This document shows positions 7,705-16,123 of a stretch of 64,000 nucleotides of DNA, in pieces (the first letter of the stretch is position 1; every line of letters starts with the position of its first letter). The notes under the pieces were generated by a model, which did no database searches, had not been told where the DNA came from, and saw only the letters and a program-made list of their open reading frames with translations. This DNA comes from Acinetobacter brisouii CIP 110357 (GTDB lineage Bacteria; Pseudomonadota; Gammaproteobacteria; Pseudomonadales; Moraxellaceae), in the NCBI RefSeq assembly GCF_000488275.1, contig NZ_KI530762.1, positions 1,334,971 through 1,398,970 on the forward strand. The letters are read 5' to 3'. The position numbers and the translations under genes were made by a program.

Positions 7705-7773
7705 CAAACGCTTATAGTAAATGATATCCATAATCAAACTTATGGATTCAAATCTTGAGAGATATTTAAAATA

Positions 7774-7800
7774 AAAAAGGCTCATCAAAGAGCCTTTTTC
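7774..7800. terminator. Bidirectional terminator between acetyltransferase and pilin operon
   Basis: A short stem GGCTC/GAGCC (7779-7783, 7790-7794) is flanked by A5-6 on the left and T5 on the right. It can end both the rightward acetyltransferase transcript and the leftward minor-pilin transcript. Confidence 0.8.
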
Positions 7801-7814
7801 TCAAGAATATTTAC

Positions 7815-9830
7815 TTATAAATAACGTGCCCACTGAACTGTTGCTGTAGTGGTTGTAGAACTGCTTGAACCAGAGCCTGAACTTGAACTTGAACTTCCAC
7901 CGCCTGTTGAAAAATCAGGGTGATCTTTTAAAGTTGAGAGATCAATAGTTGTCGAACCTGTAAATTTAGACCCTTTACTGGTATCTCCAAGACCTGCAGC
8001 CGATAGAGAACCTACGATTTTACTATCACCAGATGTGCTTAACAGGTTACCTGCTATCACATTACCATAGACTGTAGCTTGTGCACCCAAGGAAATATTC
8101 CCACCAGTATATGTAGACTGACATAAAGCAACCGTTGTGGCGTTAGTACATGACCCAGCCAATAAAGCAATATTACCAATACTTGCAGGAATTAAGGACG
8201 TGCTTGAACTACATAAGTTGGTTGGTCGACCAAAATCCGTACTATTACAAACCACACTTGCTCCAGCATAGTTTGGAGCCTGCGAGGTAATAGAGCCACC
8301 ATAATCGATGTTTCCAGTCGATAAGAAAGTATTCACATATTTACCTTGTAAGAGTTTTAGATCCCCTTTAAATAAAAATACGCCAGGAGCCAAAGAAGGA
8401 TAACCTGAATTCCCATTGATATTTAAAGACCACGTTCCTCCACTGTAGGCAATAACATCGGCCCGTGAATATTTAGGGTAGATATAGCCCACTGGTGTAC
8501 TCGTACAGATATTTTTCTTATCCACACTGCTACATAACTGTCCTATATAAGTATTGTAGTTCTCTACGTATGAAGCAATATGATAATTACCATTTGGAAT
8601 TCCATTCACATTTTGCACAGTGACAATAATATTTTTACTGCTATCCACACTCAAAATATAATTTGCCTGAGACTCGTAACTCAAAGCATTCACAATAGGT
8701 TTACTTGGTGCTGTCACGGTGACCAAAGCACCGGTTGCCACAATAGAATTTGTGCCTGCAGGTAAAGTTGTTGCATTTTTAGTTGAACATGATTGAAATG
8801 AAACAGCTTTTAACCAGCTATACTTATCCCAACCTGTTGATACACATGTAAGTTTTCCCTCACTAGTTACATTAGAAATATTTCCCCATGTAGATAAGTT
8901 AACATTTCCCTTTGCTAGTACCTGATTTACTGAGCCACCACCACCACTAACATTAACATAATCGCCTGCTGTGAATGTTTGTGCTGAACCACCACCACTA
9001 GAAAATTCTATATAGCTTAAGGTGCTTGCATTATGCAGACTACCATTACTTATGGTTATATATTTATCTGCATATAAATCACCTTGTGTGCCGCCACTTT
9101 TAATATCTATCCACCCTTTCGCGGAAATTAACTGAGCAGATGCACCGCCTTTTAATGTCACATTTCCATTTGAATAAATATTATTAATTTGTGCCTGACT
9201 ATCTAAAGTAACATTCCCTGTTGTAGTTAAACTATCTATACCTTTTAGACCAACACCACCTGTTGAAAAATCACCATAAACATTAATCGCGACTTTGCCA
9301 GTCCCATTTTGGCTAAATGTAATTCCCCCAGATAAATCCAGATTGCTATAAATATCCATAGCAGAAGTCGTACCAGTGCTTGTGCCCGTTCCAGTACTGC
9401 TTGATGATGTCGATGTCGGCATGACATTGTACAAAACCTGAATCGTGGATGCTGCTTGAGCAGTGCTACTTGTATTTTTAATGGTTGCAACGATTTGATA
9501 TGGGTCTGCGCTGGTTGCTGGAGCTGTAATCGTATCAATGGATGCTGTGATTCCAGAAGCATTGATACTTATTGCACCTGTTTCTAAACTTTCAAGTTGG
9601 CTTTCGCTTAAACTTTCAAGATACTTGCGCAAAATTTCTACACCAGCCCAAGCACCCGCTTGCGCATTTGTCACAGCATGGCTAGATACCGCAGCCTGTT
9701 GCTTACTTCGAATATAATAAGCTGTACTTAAAATCGCGACGGCTAATGCAACCCCAACTAGCATCACGGTCAGTACGGTTGCAACACCTTTTTGTGAGGT
9801 TGCTAAATTTGGCTGGGCTTTTCTTATCAT
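7815..9830 (-). CDS. Very large PilX-like pilus assembly protein (671 aa)
   Basis: The N-terminus has a prepilin-like leader ending QKG followed by a 20-residue hydrophobic helix and AGAWAGVEILR, typical of PilX_N proteins. Usual PilX is under 200 residues. Here about 500 further residues follow, rich in Gly, Ser, Thr and Asn, with repeated short strands such as GNVTL, KGWIDIKSGG and GNVNLS, suggesting a beta-helix. Several Cys (around 330-350, 440-460, 530-570) are present. The C-terminus is a poly-Ser/Gly/Thr linker ending in VQWARYL. It is the last gene of a minor-pilin operon; a tip adhesin or length-controlling role is inference. Confidence 0.7.
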   Translation of the reverse strand: MIRKAQPNLATSQKGVATVLTVMLVGVALAVAILSTAYYIRSKQQAAVSSHAVTNAQAGAWAGVEILRKYLESLSESQLESLETGAISINASGITASIDTITAPATSADPYQIVATIKNTSSTAQAASTIQVLYNVMPTSTSSSSTGTGTSTGTTSAMDIYSNLDLSGGITFSQNGTGKVAINVYGDFSTGGVGLKGIDSLTTTGNVTLDSQAQINNIYSNGNVTLKGGASAQLISAKGWIDIKSGGTQGDLYADKYITISNGSLHNASTLSYIEFSSGGGSAQTFTAGDYVNVSGGGGSVNQVLAKGNVNLSTWGNISNVTSEGKLTCVSTGWDKYSWLKAVSFQSCSTKNATTLPAGTNSIVATGALVTVTAPSKPIVNALSYESQANYILSVDSSKNIIVTVQNVNGIPNGNYHIASYVENYNTYIGQLCSSVDKKNICTSTPVGYIYPKYSRADVIAYSGGTWSLNINGNSGYPSLAPGVFLFKGDLKLLQGKYVNTFLSTGNIDYGGSITSQAPNYAGASVVCNSTDFGRPTNLCSSSTSLIPASIGNIALLAGSCTNATTVALCQSTYTGGNISLGAQATVYGNVIAGNLLSTSGDSKIVGSLSAAGLGDTSKGSKFTGSTTIDLSTLKDHPDFSTGGGSSSSSSGSGSSSSTTTTATVQWARYL

Positions 9831-9843
9831 AAAAATGACCCTG

Positions 9844-10455
9844 TTAAGATGTAATGTTTGATAAGCAAATCGGGAAATTTGTAGAGTTTGCTGAAATTGT
9901 CAGTTTTGGATGATTTGCTACTTTCCCAACACCATATGGCGTACATGACTCTGTTGTTAGTGCAAAAGCAATGGTTGCAGTTGATGGTAGTACCGCTAAA
10001 ACACGATCTATAGACCATTTCAAGCTATTAAGAGAAGCGGTTTGTGCACAGCCATCCGCTGCAGTTTTAAGTAAAACTAGCTTGTTCTGGTCGTTATTAA
10101 TAACGCTTGCGATGCCCTGACACGTTAAAGTGTTTGCATTACCTAGCGTAGAGTAATAACGCCATAAAGCAGATTGTCTGTTGTCTACGGTAATGCCGCC
10201 ATTTAATTGAAGTGGATTGGGTGCAATGAGAACATTGGTACCAGAAGAAAAGCCGAAGCCTGCGCTTTGTGCCAAGATTTGTGCAACGGTAAAACCATTA
10301 TAGATTTGGGTTTGTTGCTTTGAACTCTGACGAGAATCAACGCTATTGACCATCACCGCACGAAAAATTGTGACCAGTGCAATTAAGCATAATAGAGAAA
10401 TTAATAGACCAATCATCAGGCTAATCATGGTTGAACCTGTTTGATGATGCTTCAT
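9844..10455 (-). CDS. PilW-like minor pilin / prepilin-like protein
   Basis: 203 residues. A short leader (MKHHQTG) precedes STMISLMIGLLISLLCLIALVTIF, the prepilin hydrophobic helix with the processing Gly, though the usual Glu at +5 is absent. The rest is a predicted pilin-like globular domain with paired Cys (C115, C137 and two near the C-terminus approximately). Its start overlaps the previous gene by 4 bp (ATGA), and the PilX-like gene follows 13 nt later, so all are co-transcribed. Order FimT-PilV-PilW-PilX matches type IV minor pilin operons. Confidence 0.75.
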   Translation of the reverse strand: MKHHQTGSTMISLMIGLLISLLCLIALVTIFRAVMVNSVDSRQSSKQQTQIYNGFTVAQILAQSAGFGFSSGTNVLIAPNPLQLNGGITVDNRQSALWRYYSTLGNANTLTCQGIASVINNDQNKLVLLKTAADGCAQTASLNSLKWSIDRVLAVLPSTATIAFALTTESCTPYGVGKVANHPKLTISANSTNFPICLSNITS

Positions 10456-10835
10456 GATGATTCTCCAACGCGAACTTCCCCACCTAAAGAATCATCCGTT
10501 ACACTCAATACAGGTTTTTGTATACTAATGCTACTTTGCCCCACGGTAATATTTTGCTGGGTACACGTCACAGTTACGTTTAAATTTTCATTATTGACCG
10601 TGATTTGTGGTGTTGTGCCACACAAATTACTTCCAGATTGTAATAAAACCCGAAGCTGGTCTACCGCGACTTGTTGAATGTTGCTTTGCCGTTGTGTTTT
10701 TAAAATTTTACCGATACTCAGCGCCCCACCCAAAGCAATAATGCTGGTTAAAAGCAATGCAACCAATGCTTCTAGCAAGGTGGAGCCTTTTTGACCAAGA
10801 TTAGTTAAATGTATAGGTTTCATTGAGATTGCCAT
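10452..10835 (-). CDS. PilV-like minor pilin
   Basis: 127 residues. Leader ends LGQKG and is followed by STLLEALVALLLTSIIALGG, a type IV prepilin motif with Glu at +5. The mature domain is short, with two Cys (near residues 73 and 91). It overlaps the FimT-like gene upstream by about 35 bp; an in-frame ATG at 10823 reduces the overlap and gives a 13-residue leader, so that start is equally possible. It would be processed by PilD and join the pilus priming complex. Confidence 0.78.
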   Translation of the reverse strand: MAISMKPIHLTNLGQKGSTLLEALVALLLTSIIALGGALSIGKILKTQRQSNIQQVAVDQLRVLLQSGSNLCGTTPQITVNNENLNVTVTCTQQNITVGQSSISIQKPVLSVTDDSLGGEVRVGESS

Positions 10836-11265
10836 TGGTTATGGTTATGACTTGATCGCTTGTACATGGTGAAACAGAAAGTTGGCTTCCTAAATGTCCG
10901 AAAGCAATACATTGAACAGTAGCGCCAGATGTATCTTTAATTTGAACGCTCGATGGAAGATCAAAATTATAATTAGATGCGGAGTTACAGTTTGCTGCAG
11001 TGCTTGAACTGGATTTGTGTACAGATAACACCTGATTATTGAGACAGACCTGAGTTACAGCAGAATTATCTGTAAATCCACTTTCATTTTTAATTGCGGC
11101 TGATTTGGCTAGATTAATTGCATTATCTAGAGATGAGACCGTTTTTGTTAGCTCAGCTTGCCTGACCCAATCTCGTGTAAAGGCAGCACCTGCTACTGCT
11201 AAGATTGCCAAAATCGCAATTGTCACCATAATCTCAATCAGCGTAAAACCAAACATGTGACGCAT
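10801..11265 (-). CDS. FimT/GspH-type minor pilin
   Basis: 154 residues from the ATG at 11265, which has a good ribosome site (CCGGAGTG, 5-nt spacing); an upstream GTG two codons earlier is less likely. The leader MRHMFG is followed by FTLIEIMVTIAILAILAVAG, the canonical prepilin cleavage site with Glu5. The C-terminal domain has two Cys pairs. FimT/FimU-like proteins start the minor pilin complex and in some bacteria bind DNA during transformation. Here it is gene two of the five-gene cluster. Confidence 0.8.
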   Translation of the reverse strand: MRHMFGFTLIEIMVTIAILAILAVAGAAFTRDWVRQAELTKTVSSLDNAINLAKSAAIKNESGFTDNSAVTQVCLNNQVLSVHKSSSSTAANCNSASNYNFDLPSSVQIKDTSGATVQCIAFGHLGSQLSVSPCTSDQVITITNGNLNETYTFN

Positions 11266-11277
11266 AAACACTCCGGA

Positions 11278-11664
11278 TTAATAGGTATCGCATGAACTTG
11301 GTGATGACGATGTATTCGTCATGGTCATTGTGCAATTCCCTTTGGTCGCGGTGAGCGTGTAGCTGCTTGCTGTTGAAGTTGCTGTGTAGGAAAAAACATC
11401 TTCACTCGGGTTCCATGAAGTGAAGGCTGTTTTAGTTGTTGCAGTATTTGTTGTTGTAGAAACTGGGTAGCTGAGCGTTCTTTGGTATGTGTTTTCTAAC
11501 ACTAAACTCAAAGCAACTAAATCAGACTGTGCTGCTTTAATATGTGCTCTTTTCACATAATTCCCATATGCAGGAATTGCAAAGCTGGCAATTATGGCCA
11601 ATATGACAATCACGATCATCAGTTCAATTAAGGTAAAACCTTTAACTTTCGATATGTTATTCAT
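11278..11664 (-). CDS. PilE-like type IV pilin
   Basis: From the ATG at 11664 the protein is 128 residues: MNNISKVKG, then [20 protein letters not shown] with Glu5, then [17 protein letters not shown], the N-terminal alpha helix of PilE-type pilins. Two Cys near the C-terminus (NCTM and SSCDTY) bracket the D-region, as in type IV pilins. A longer reading from 11712 adds 16 residues with no ribosome site and would make an unusually long leader. First gene of the cluster, and probably a minor rather than major pilin given its neighbours. Confidence 0.8.
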   Translation of the reverse strand: MNNISKVKGFTLIELMIVIVILAIIASFAIPAYGNYVKRAHIKAAQSDLVALSLVLENTYQRTLSYPVSTTTNTATTKTAFTSWNPSEDVFSYTATSTASSYTLTATKGNCTMTMTNTSSSPSSCDTY

Positions 11665-11712
11665 CTTTATATTTGGTAATAACCCCATTATTTTGCTTGT
11701 GGAAATTGGCAT

Positions 11713-12270
11713 TTTGTTACATATAAAACATTAAACCATATTTAATGCTTTAAGAAAATAAATTACCAAATGACATAACAATATTATTCAACAACTGAAT
11801 ATTAACAAAAAAATTGTAAACTATGTGACTTGATTCACAAAAAATGATTTTACCTAAGCTAAATCTAAGGTTCAATTATTTTTTATCTTTCATTAAAAAT
11901 AACACTATTAGCAATAATGCTCATAAGGTGCGATGATTGTCATCTATTTTCGTTTCAAGTGAAATACACTACTGGAGTATTAATCAGAATATTTTTACAC
12001 TACAAGGCATGATAGATTTTGCTATATTTCTTGTTCAGTAGCTCTTGTTAAATATTATTTTTCGCTGAGGATAGAGGATAAATGAAAAATTCCCAGATCA
12101 TATCTCACACATCAAAACAATGTTTTGGCAAATTGACCTGAGAAAATTTTGCGATCACCTATTAAGCAACAGCGTTACATCAGTTTTTTCTTTTAGTCTG
12201 GTTTACATTGTTTTTATAAATTGAAGATTCCAGCAACACGCTGAAATCTATACGTCCATACTGTGATTTC
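11713..12270. other. Region between yddG and the pilin operon
   Basis: These 560 bp contain the promoter region of the pilin operon (very AT-rich near 11715-11880). A 19-codon plus-strand ORF at 12082-12141 has a good ribosome site (GAGGAT) but no continuation, perhaps a gene remnant. I see no terminator with a clear U-tract and no RNA gene. Confidence 0.5.
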
Positions 12271-13158
12271 TCAGGATTTTTGCCGTGTAGCAAACCAGCA
12301 TAAAACAGATCCCGCACATACCATCGCAGCGCCTTGCCAAAATGCAAGTGATAACGGCGTATGCAAGACCGCCGCTGCAAGTGCAGAAGAAAACACAGGA
12401 ATAAAATACGATGCACCCGCAAGAACGGTGACATTGCCATGCAAGATTCCAACATTCCATGCAGCATAGCCGAACCCCATTGCTGCAGCAGCCAAAACTA
12501 AATAGACAATAGCAGATACACTGAAATGCATTGGTTCAGCCGCCAAAATAAAGTATTTCACCCACAAAATACTGGCGGTGAGCATAAAAAATAAGGTTAC
12601 ACCATTTTTACCATTCGCGATTCTCGTGGTTACGGTACAGTAACCCGACCAAATCAATGCCCCAATAAATGCCAAACCATAACTCAACGGATTATCTTGT
12701 ATATTGTACAGCATGCTCGGAAAATCCAAGCCTTGATCACCAGCCAACACCCAGCAAATACCAGAGATTGCAATAATAAATCCTGGAATGATCAATAGAT
12801 TGGATTTTTGATGATTAAAAAAAATAGCGGCGACCATGGTGAGTGCAGGCCACAGATAATTAACAATCCCCACTTCTATGGCTTGCCTATGAGTATTGGC
12901 ATATCCAATCGATAATGCCAGACACACCTCGTAAGAGACAAACAGAACACTACCCCAAATCAGATAACGCTTGGGAAATTCACGAATTTTTGGAAAACCA
13001 ACACTAAGTAGCAGAAATACTGAGGCAACACTATAAATCATGGCCGCGCCTCCCGTAGCGCCAAGCGAATCACTAACACTACGAATCAGCCCAATAATCG
13101 AGCTCCATAGAAAAACTGCGATCAAGCCAATCAGCGTTGCATTTCTTTTGCTTATCAT
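12271..13158 (-). CDS. yddG: Aromatic amino acid exporter YddG (DMT superfamily)
   Basis: 295 residues, ten predicted membrane helices of the EamA drug/metabolite transporter fold. The sequence closely follows Escherichia coli YddG as I remember it: KRNATLIGLIAVFLWSS at the start, the QAIEVGIVNYLWP segment near residue 92, YAAWNVGILHGNVTV near 228 and FWQGAAMVCAGSVLCWFATR at the end. YddG exports phenylalanine, tyrosine, tryptophan and related compounds across the inner membrane. It stands alone, between the pilin operon and the MocR gene. Confidence 0.92.
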   Translation of the reverse strand: MISKRNATLIGLIAVFLWSSIIGLIRSVSDSLGATGGAAMIYSVASVFLLLSVGFPKIREFPKRYLIWGSVLFVSYEVCLALSIGYANTHRQAIEVGIVNYLWPALTMVAAIFFNHQKSNLLIIPGFIIAISGICWVLAGDQGLDFPSMLYNIQDNPLSYGLAFIGALIWSGYCTVTTRIANGKNGVTLFFMLTASILWVKYFILAAEPMHFSVSAIVYLVLAAAAMGFGYAAWNVGILHGNVTVLAGASYFIPVFSSALAAAVLHTPLSLAFWQGAAMVCAGSVLCWFATRQKS

Positions 13159-13333
13159 GATTTAAGCCACTTATAAAATTTCTGATAAAGATGAGGAGAA
13201 AATAAACCCATAAAATTTAATCATGCATGTGTACAAAACTTAGATAGCGTAAAATGGGTAGTAAATCTTTATATATTGAGTGCTTAGCTCAGGTCAATTC
13301 TAATCCTTTCAAGTCAGGCAATTATTTTTCAGC

Positions 13334-13368
13334 ATAAAAAAACCACATAGTCGCGAAACCATGTGGTT
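13334..13368 (-). terminator. Terminator of the MocR-type regulator gene
   Basis: A stem AACCACAT/ATGTGGTT (13341-13348 with 13361-13368) has a 12-nt loop. On the minus strand it is followed by a run of T (13340-13336). It is 104 nt beyond the MocR stop. Confidence 0.75.
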
Positions 13369-13471
13369 AAAACTAAAAAACTACAGCGTAAGTATTCTTT
13401 AGAAGGATAAAGTATATAATAAATACACCTTTAATGTCAAACATAAATTTCTTGGTAGCGTAAAAGTGTGA

Positions 13472-14899
13472 TTAACGACTGTCAGACCGATGATTTATAG
13501 CTTGTTGAATACAACAGATTAATTGCGCTAATGCCTGCTGTATCCGTTCATTCAGATTAAATGAACAATTAATTCGAATAAAATTCTGTGTCAAGGTGTT
13601 CAAACGAAATAAGCTACTTGGCGCAATGGCAATTTTATATTCAAGCAATTGCCGATACAGTGACATACTATCTACATGTTCAGGCAATTTGACCCACAAA
13701 AAATAACCACTGGAATAATAATAAATCTCACATTGCGTAGACAAATGCGCTTTTAAAAACTGGTAAAATACCTGTTTATTGTGCTCAAGTTGCAGCCGCA
13801 GTTGCCGCAAATGTTTTTCATAATGATGACTAGGTAAAAAATCCACTAGAGCGTGTTGTACCAAGGTACTAGCAGATAATGTACTCATCATCTGTAAATG
13901 CTGAATGGCATTGGAAAATTTACCGACATGAACCCACCCGATTCGAGTCCCCATGCCTATTGTTTTGGAAAATGAAGAACAGTGCAACACATAGTTATGC
14001 TGATCAAAGTACTTCATCGGTAGCGGTTTTTGTGCGCCGTAATAAAGCTCCTGATAGACATCATCTTCGATCAGATACACCTGATGTTCATGCAGCAATT
14101 TGGCAATTTGAAATTTAATCTCATTACTGACCGTAAAGCCAATCGGATTATGCGAATTGAGCATGAGCCAGCAGACTTTAATCGGGTATTTATTCAGTGC
14201 CGCGTCAAATGAAACCAGATCAAAACCATGCTGCGGATGCTCAGGAATGGTAATGACTTTTAAACCGAGACGTTCTGCTGCCTGCCATGCGCCGTAGAAA
14301 ATATTTTGTTGCAGCAGGATATAATCGCCTGCTTGAGTCAGCGCTTGCAGTGAAAGATTAAGCGCTTCCAATGCGCCTGAAGTAATTACAATATCATTAG
14401 CATCAGTTGGAATGCCTTGCAGACTATAGCGACTCGCAATAATTTTTCGGAGTTCAAGATTACCTGGCGGCATACTGTCAGAATTTAAGTAGCTACGTTT
14501 ACGCTTGGCATGTTGAGCAATAATTTGCATCAACTTGGCATTATAGAGCAAGTCCGAACAAGGAAATGCCGAACCTAGCGGTACAATCTCCTCATCCTGT
14601 GTGGCTTTTAAATAGTTAAAAACCTGAGAGTTAATCTCAATATGTGCATTAAGTTTGGTTTCGGGGTGATGCGCCAGTGCTTGTGTCGCCAGATTCCCAG
14701 CAACAAAATAACCTGATTTTTCTTTGGAATAGACCAGACCTTGCGCTTCAAGCTCCTGATAGGCGTTCAGCACCGTCATTAAGCTAAAGCCTGAACGCTG
14801 CACCTGTTCACGCAAGGATGGAAGTTTGCTGTGGGCTTGCCATGAACCATTTTCAATAAGTGCCCGTATGCTACGCGCCAATTGTTCTGATTTATACAT
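13472..14899 (-). CDS. MocR-family PLP-dependent transcriptional regulator
   Basis: 475 residues in two domains. Residues 1-70 are a GntR-type winged helix (SLREQVQRSGFSLMTVLNAY, then a wing ending EKSGYFVAG). Residues 110-475 are a class I aminotransferase-like domain with the PLP Lys in SSFSKTIGMGTRIGW near residue 310 and the N-D pattern SHNPIGF / EDDVYQELYY. MocR regulators sense PLP or an amino compound. Divergent partners that might reveal its target are absent: the next gene upstream is the DUF2474 gene in the same direction. Confidence 0.88.
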   Translation of the reverse strand: MYKSEQLARSIRALIENGSWQAHSKLPSLREQVQRSGFSLMTVLNAYQELEAQGLVYSKEKSGYFVAGNLATQALAHHPETKLNAHIEINSQVFNYLKATQDEEIVPLGSAFPCSDLLYNAKLMQIIAQHAKRKRSYLNSDSMPPGNLELRKIIASRYSLQGIPTDANDIVITSGALEALNLSLQALTQAGDYILLQQNIFYGAWQAAERLGLKVITIPEHPQHGFDLVSFDAALNKYPIKVCWLMLNSHNPIGFTVSNEIKFQIAKLLHEHQVYLIEDDVYQELYYGAQKPLPMKYFDQHNYVLHCSSFSKTIGMGTRIGWVHVGKFSNAIQHLQMMSTLSASTLVQHALVDFLPSHHYEKHLRQLRLQLEHNKQVFYQFLKAHLSTQCEIYYYSSGYFLWVKLPEHVDSMSLYRQLLEYKIAIAPSSLFRLNTLTQNFIRINCSFNLNERIQQALAQLICCIQQAINHRSDSR

Positions 14900-15006
14900 A
14901 AACTATCAAGACAAACCCAATGTTGAAAAAATGATTATTGACTTCTTTCATCGTGCTTTACGCTTTTCAGAAAAAACACATCGACAAAAGAAGTCACGCT
15001 CTTGTT

Positions 15007-15138
15007 TTAATGCAAATTGGCTTTGGCAAGTAGCAGTAAACTGCGGAAAATTCCCGCAATGACAGCCAAACTCAAAAAGCCGAATAGCCATAATACAATA
15101 AACCATTGCCATTGTTTGAGTTGCGGTCGTTTAGTCAT
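15007..15138 (-). CDS. DUF2474 / CydX-like small membrane subunit of the oxidase
   Basis: 43 residues. The start ATGACTAA overlaps the cioB stop codon. The N-terminus is basic and aromatic (MTKRPQLKQWQWF), then comes one membrane helix (IVLWLFGFLSLAVIAGIF) and a short tail. Small single-helix proteins of the DUF2474 and CydX/CbdX types are encoded just after cydB or cioB and stabilise the oxidase. The overlap implies translational coupling to cioB. Confidence 0.85.
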   Translation of the reverse strand: MTKRPQLKQWQWFIVLWLFGFLSLAVIAGIFRSLLLLAKANLH

Positions 15139-16123
15139 GATAACCCTCATCGCCTACTCGCACTTTGTCTTTAAACACCCAATACGCCAAACCTGTATAC
15201 ACTAAGATAATCGGCAATAAAATACATGCCCCAATCAGTGCAAACAGTTGACTGCTATATGGTGCAGCCGCCTGCCAAATCGTGATAGATGGCGGAATGA
15301 TATTCGGCCACAGGCTAATCAGAAAACCAACATAGGCGAGTGTAACCAACGCCAACATATAGATAAATGGCTGTTTTTCCTGTTGATGCAGACAAGCTTG
15401 ATACAATTGATAACTGACCCAAAGCACCAGTACAGGAACCAGACTCAAATAGTACAGGTTGGGCAAACTAAACCAGCGTGCTGCAATTTCAGCATGTTGC
15501 AAGGGTGTATAGATACTCACACCAAGGAAAATGACCAACAATGCCCATAATAGTTTAGGCATAAGTTGATACATGTGTTGCTGAAGATCAGTTTCGGTTT
15601 TCATGATCAACCACGCACAACCCAAAGCGGCATAGACCAGTACCACGCCAATCCCTGTAAAAACAGAAAATGGAGTCAACCAATCCCACGCACCTTGTTG
15701 TGGATGGATTCCTTGAATATAAGCACCTAAAATCATGCCTTGAAAGAAGCTGGCAAGTACCGATCCCCAAATAAATGCCTGATCCCACAAATAACGACTG
15801 CGATGTGCTTTAAAACGGAACTCAAATGCCACACCACGAAAAATCAGTGCAACCAGCATAAACATAATGGGCAAATACAACGCCGACAGCACCATCGAAT
15901 ATACCAGTGGAAACGCGGCAAATAGCCCTGCACCGCCTAAAACCATCCACGTTTCATTACCATCCCACACGGGTGCAACGGTATTCATCATCACGTCGCG
16001 TTGCTGTTTCTCAGCAACTACGGGAAATAAAATCCCGATACCGAGATCAAAACCATCTAAAACCACATAGATCCAAACCCCAAGACCAATAATCCCGACC
16101 CAGATTAATGACAAATCGATCAT
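15131..16123 (-). CDS. cioB: Cyanide-insensitive (bd-type) ubiquinol oxidase subunit II
   Basis: 330 residues with about eight membrane helices. It starts MIDLSLIWVGIIGLGVWIYVVLDGFDLGIGILFP, the CydB N-terminal signature (GFDLGIG). WDGNETWMVLGGAGLFAAFP near residue 52 is the other conserved CydB block. Subunit II supports haem d/b595 assembly and the proton channel in the inner membrane. The start overlaps cioA by 4 bp (ATGA), and the stop overlaps the DUF2474 gene. The three genes form one operon. Confidence 0.93.
   Translation of the reverse strand: MIDLSLIWVGIIGLGVWIYVVLDGFDLGIGILFPVVAEKQQRDVMMNTVAPVWDGNETWMVLGGAGLFAAFPLVYSMVLSALYLPIMFMLVALIFRGVAFEFRFKAHRSRYLWDQAFIWGSVLASFFQGMILGAYIQGIHPQQGAWDWLTPFSVFTGIGVVLVYAALGCAWLIMKTETDLQQHMYQLMPKLLWALLVIFLGVSIYTPLQHAEIAARWFSLPNLYYLSLVPVLVLWVSYQLYQACLHQQEKQPFIYMLALVTLAYVGFLISLWPNIIPPSITIWQAAAPYSSQLFALIGACILLPIILVYTGLAYWVFKDKVRVGDEGYHD

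Noticed and set aside
12082..12141. 19-codon plus-strand ORF with a good ribosome site
   Set aside because: Too short, no regulatory hairpin follows and the next genes are on the other strand; kept only as a possible remnant.
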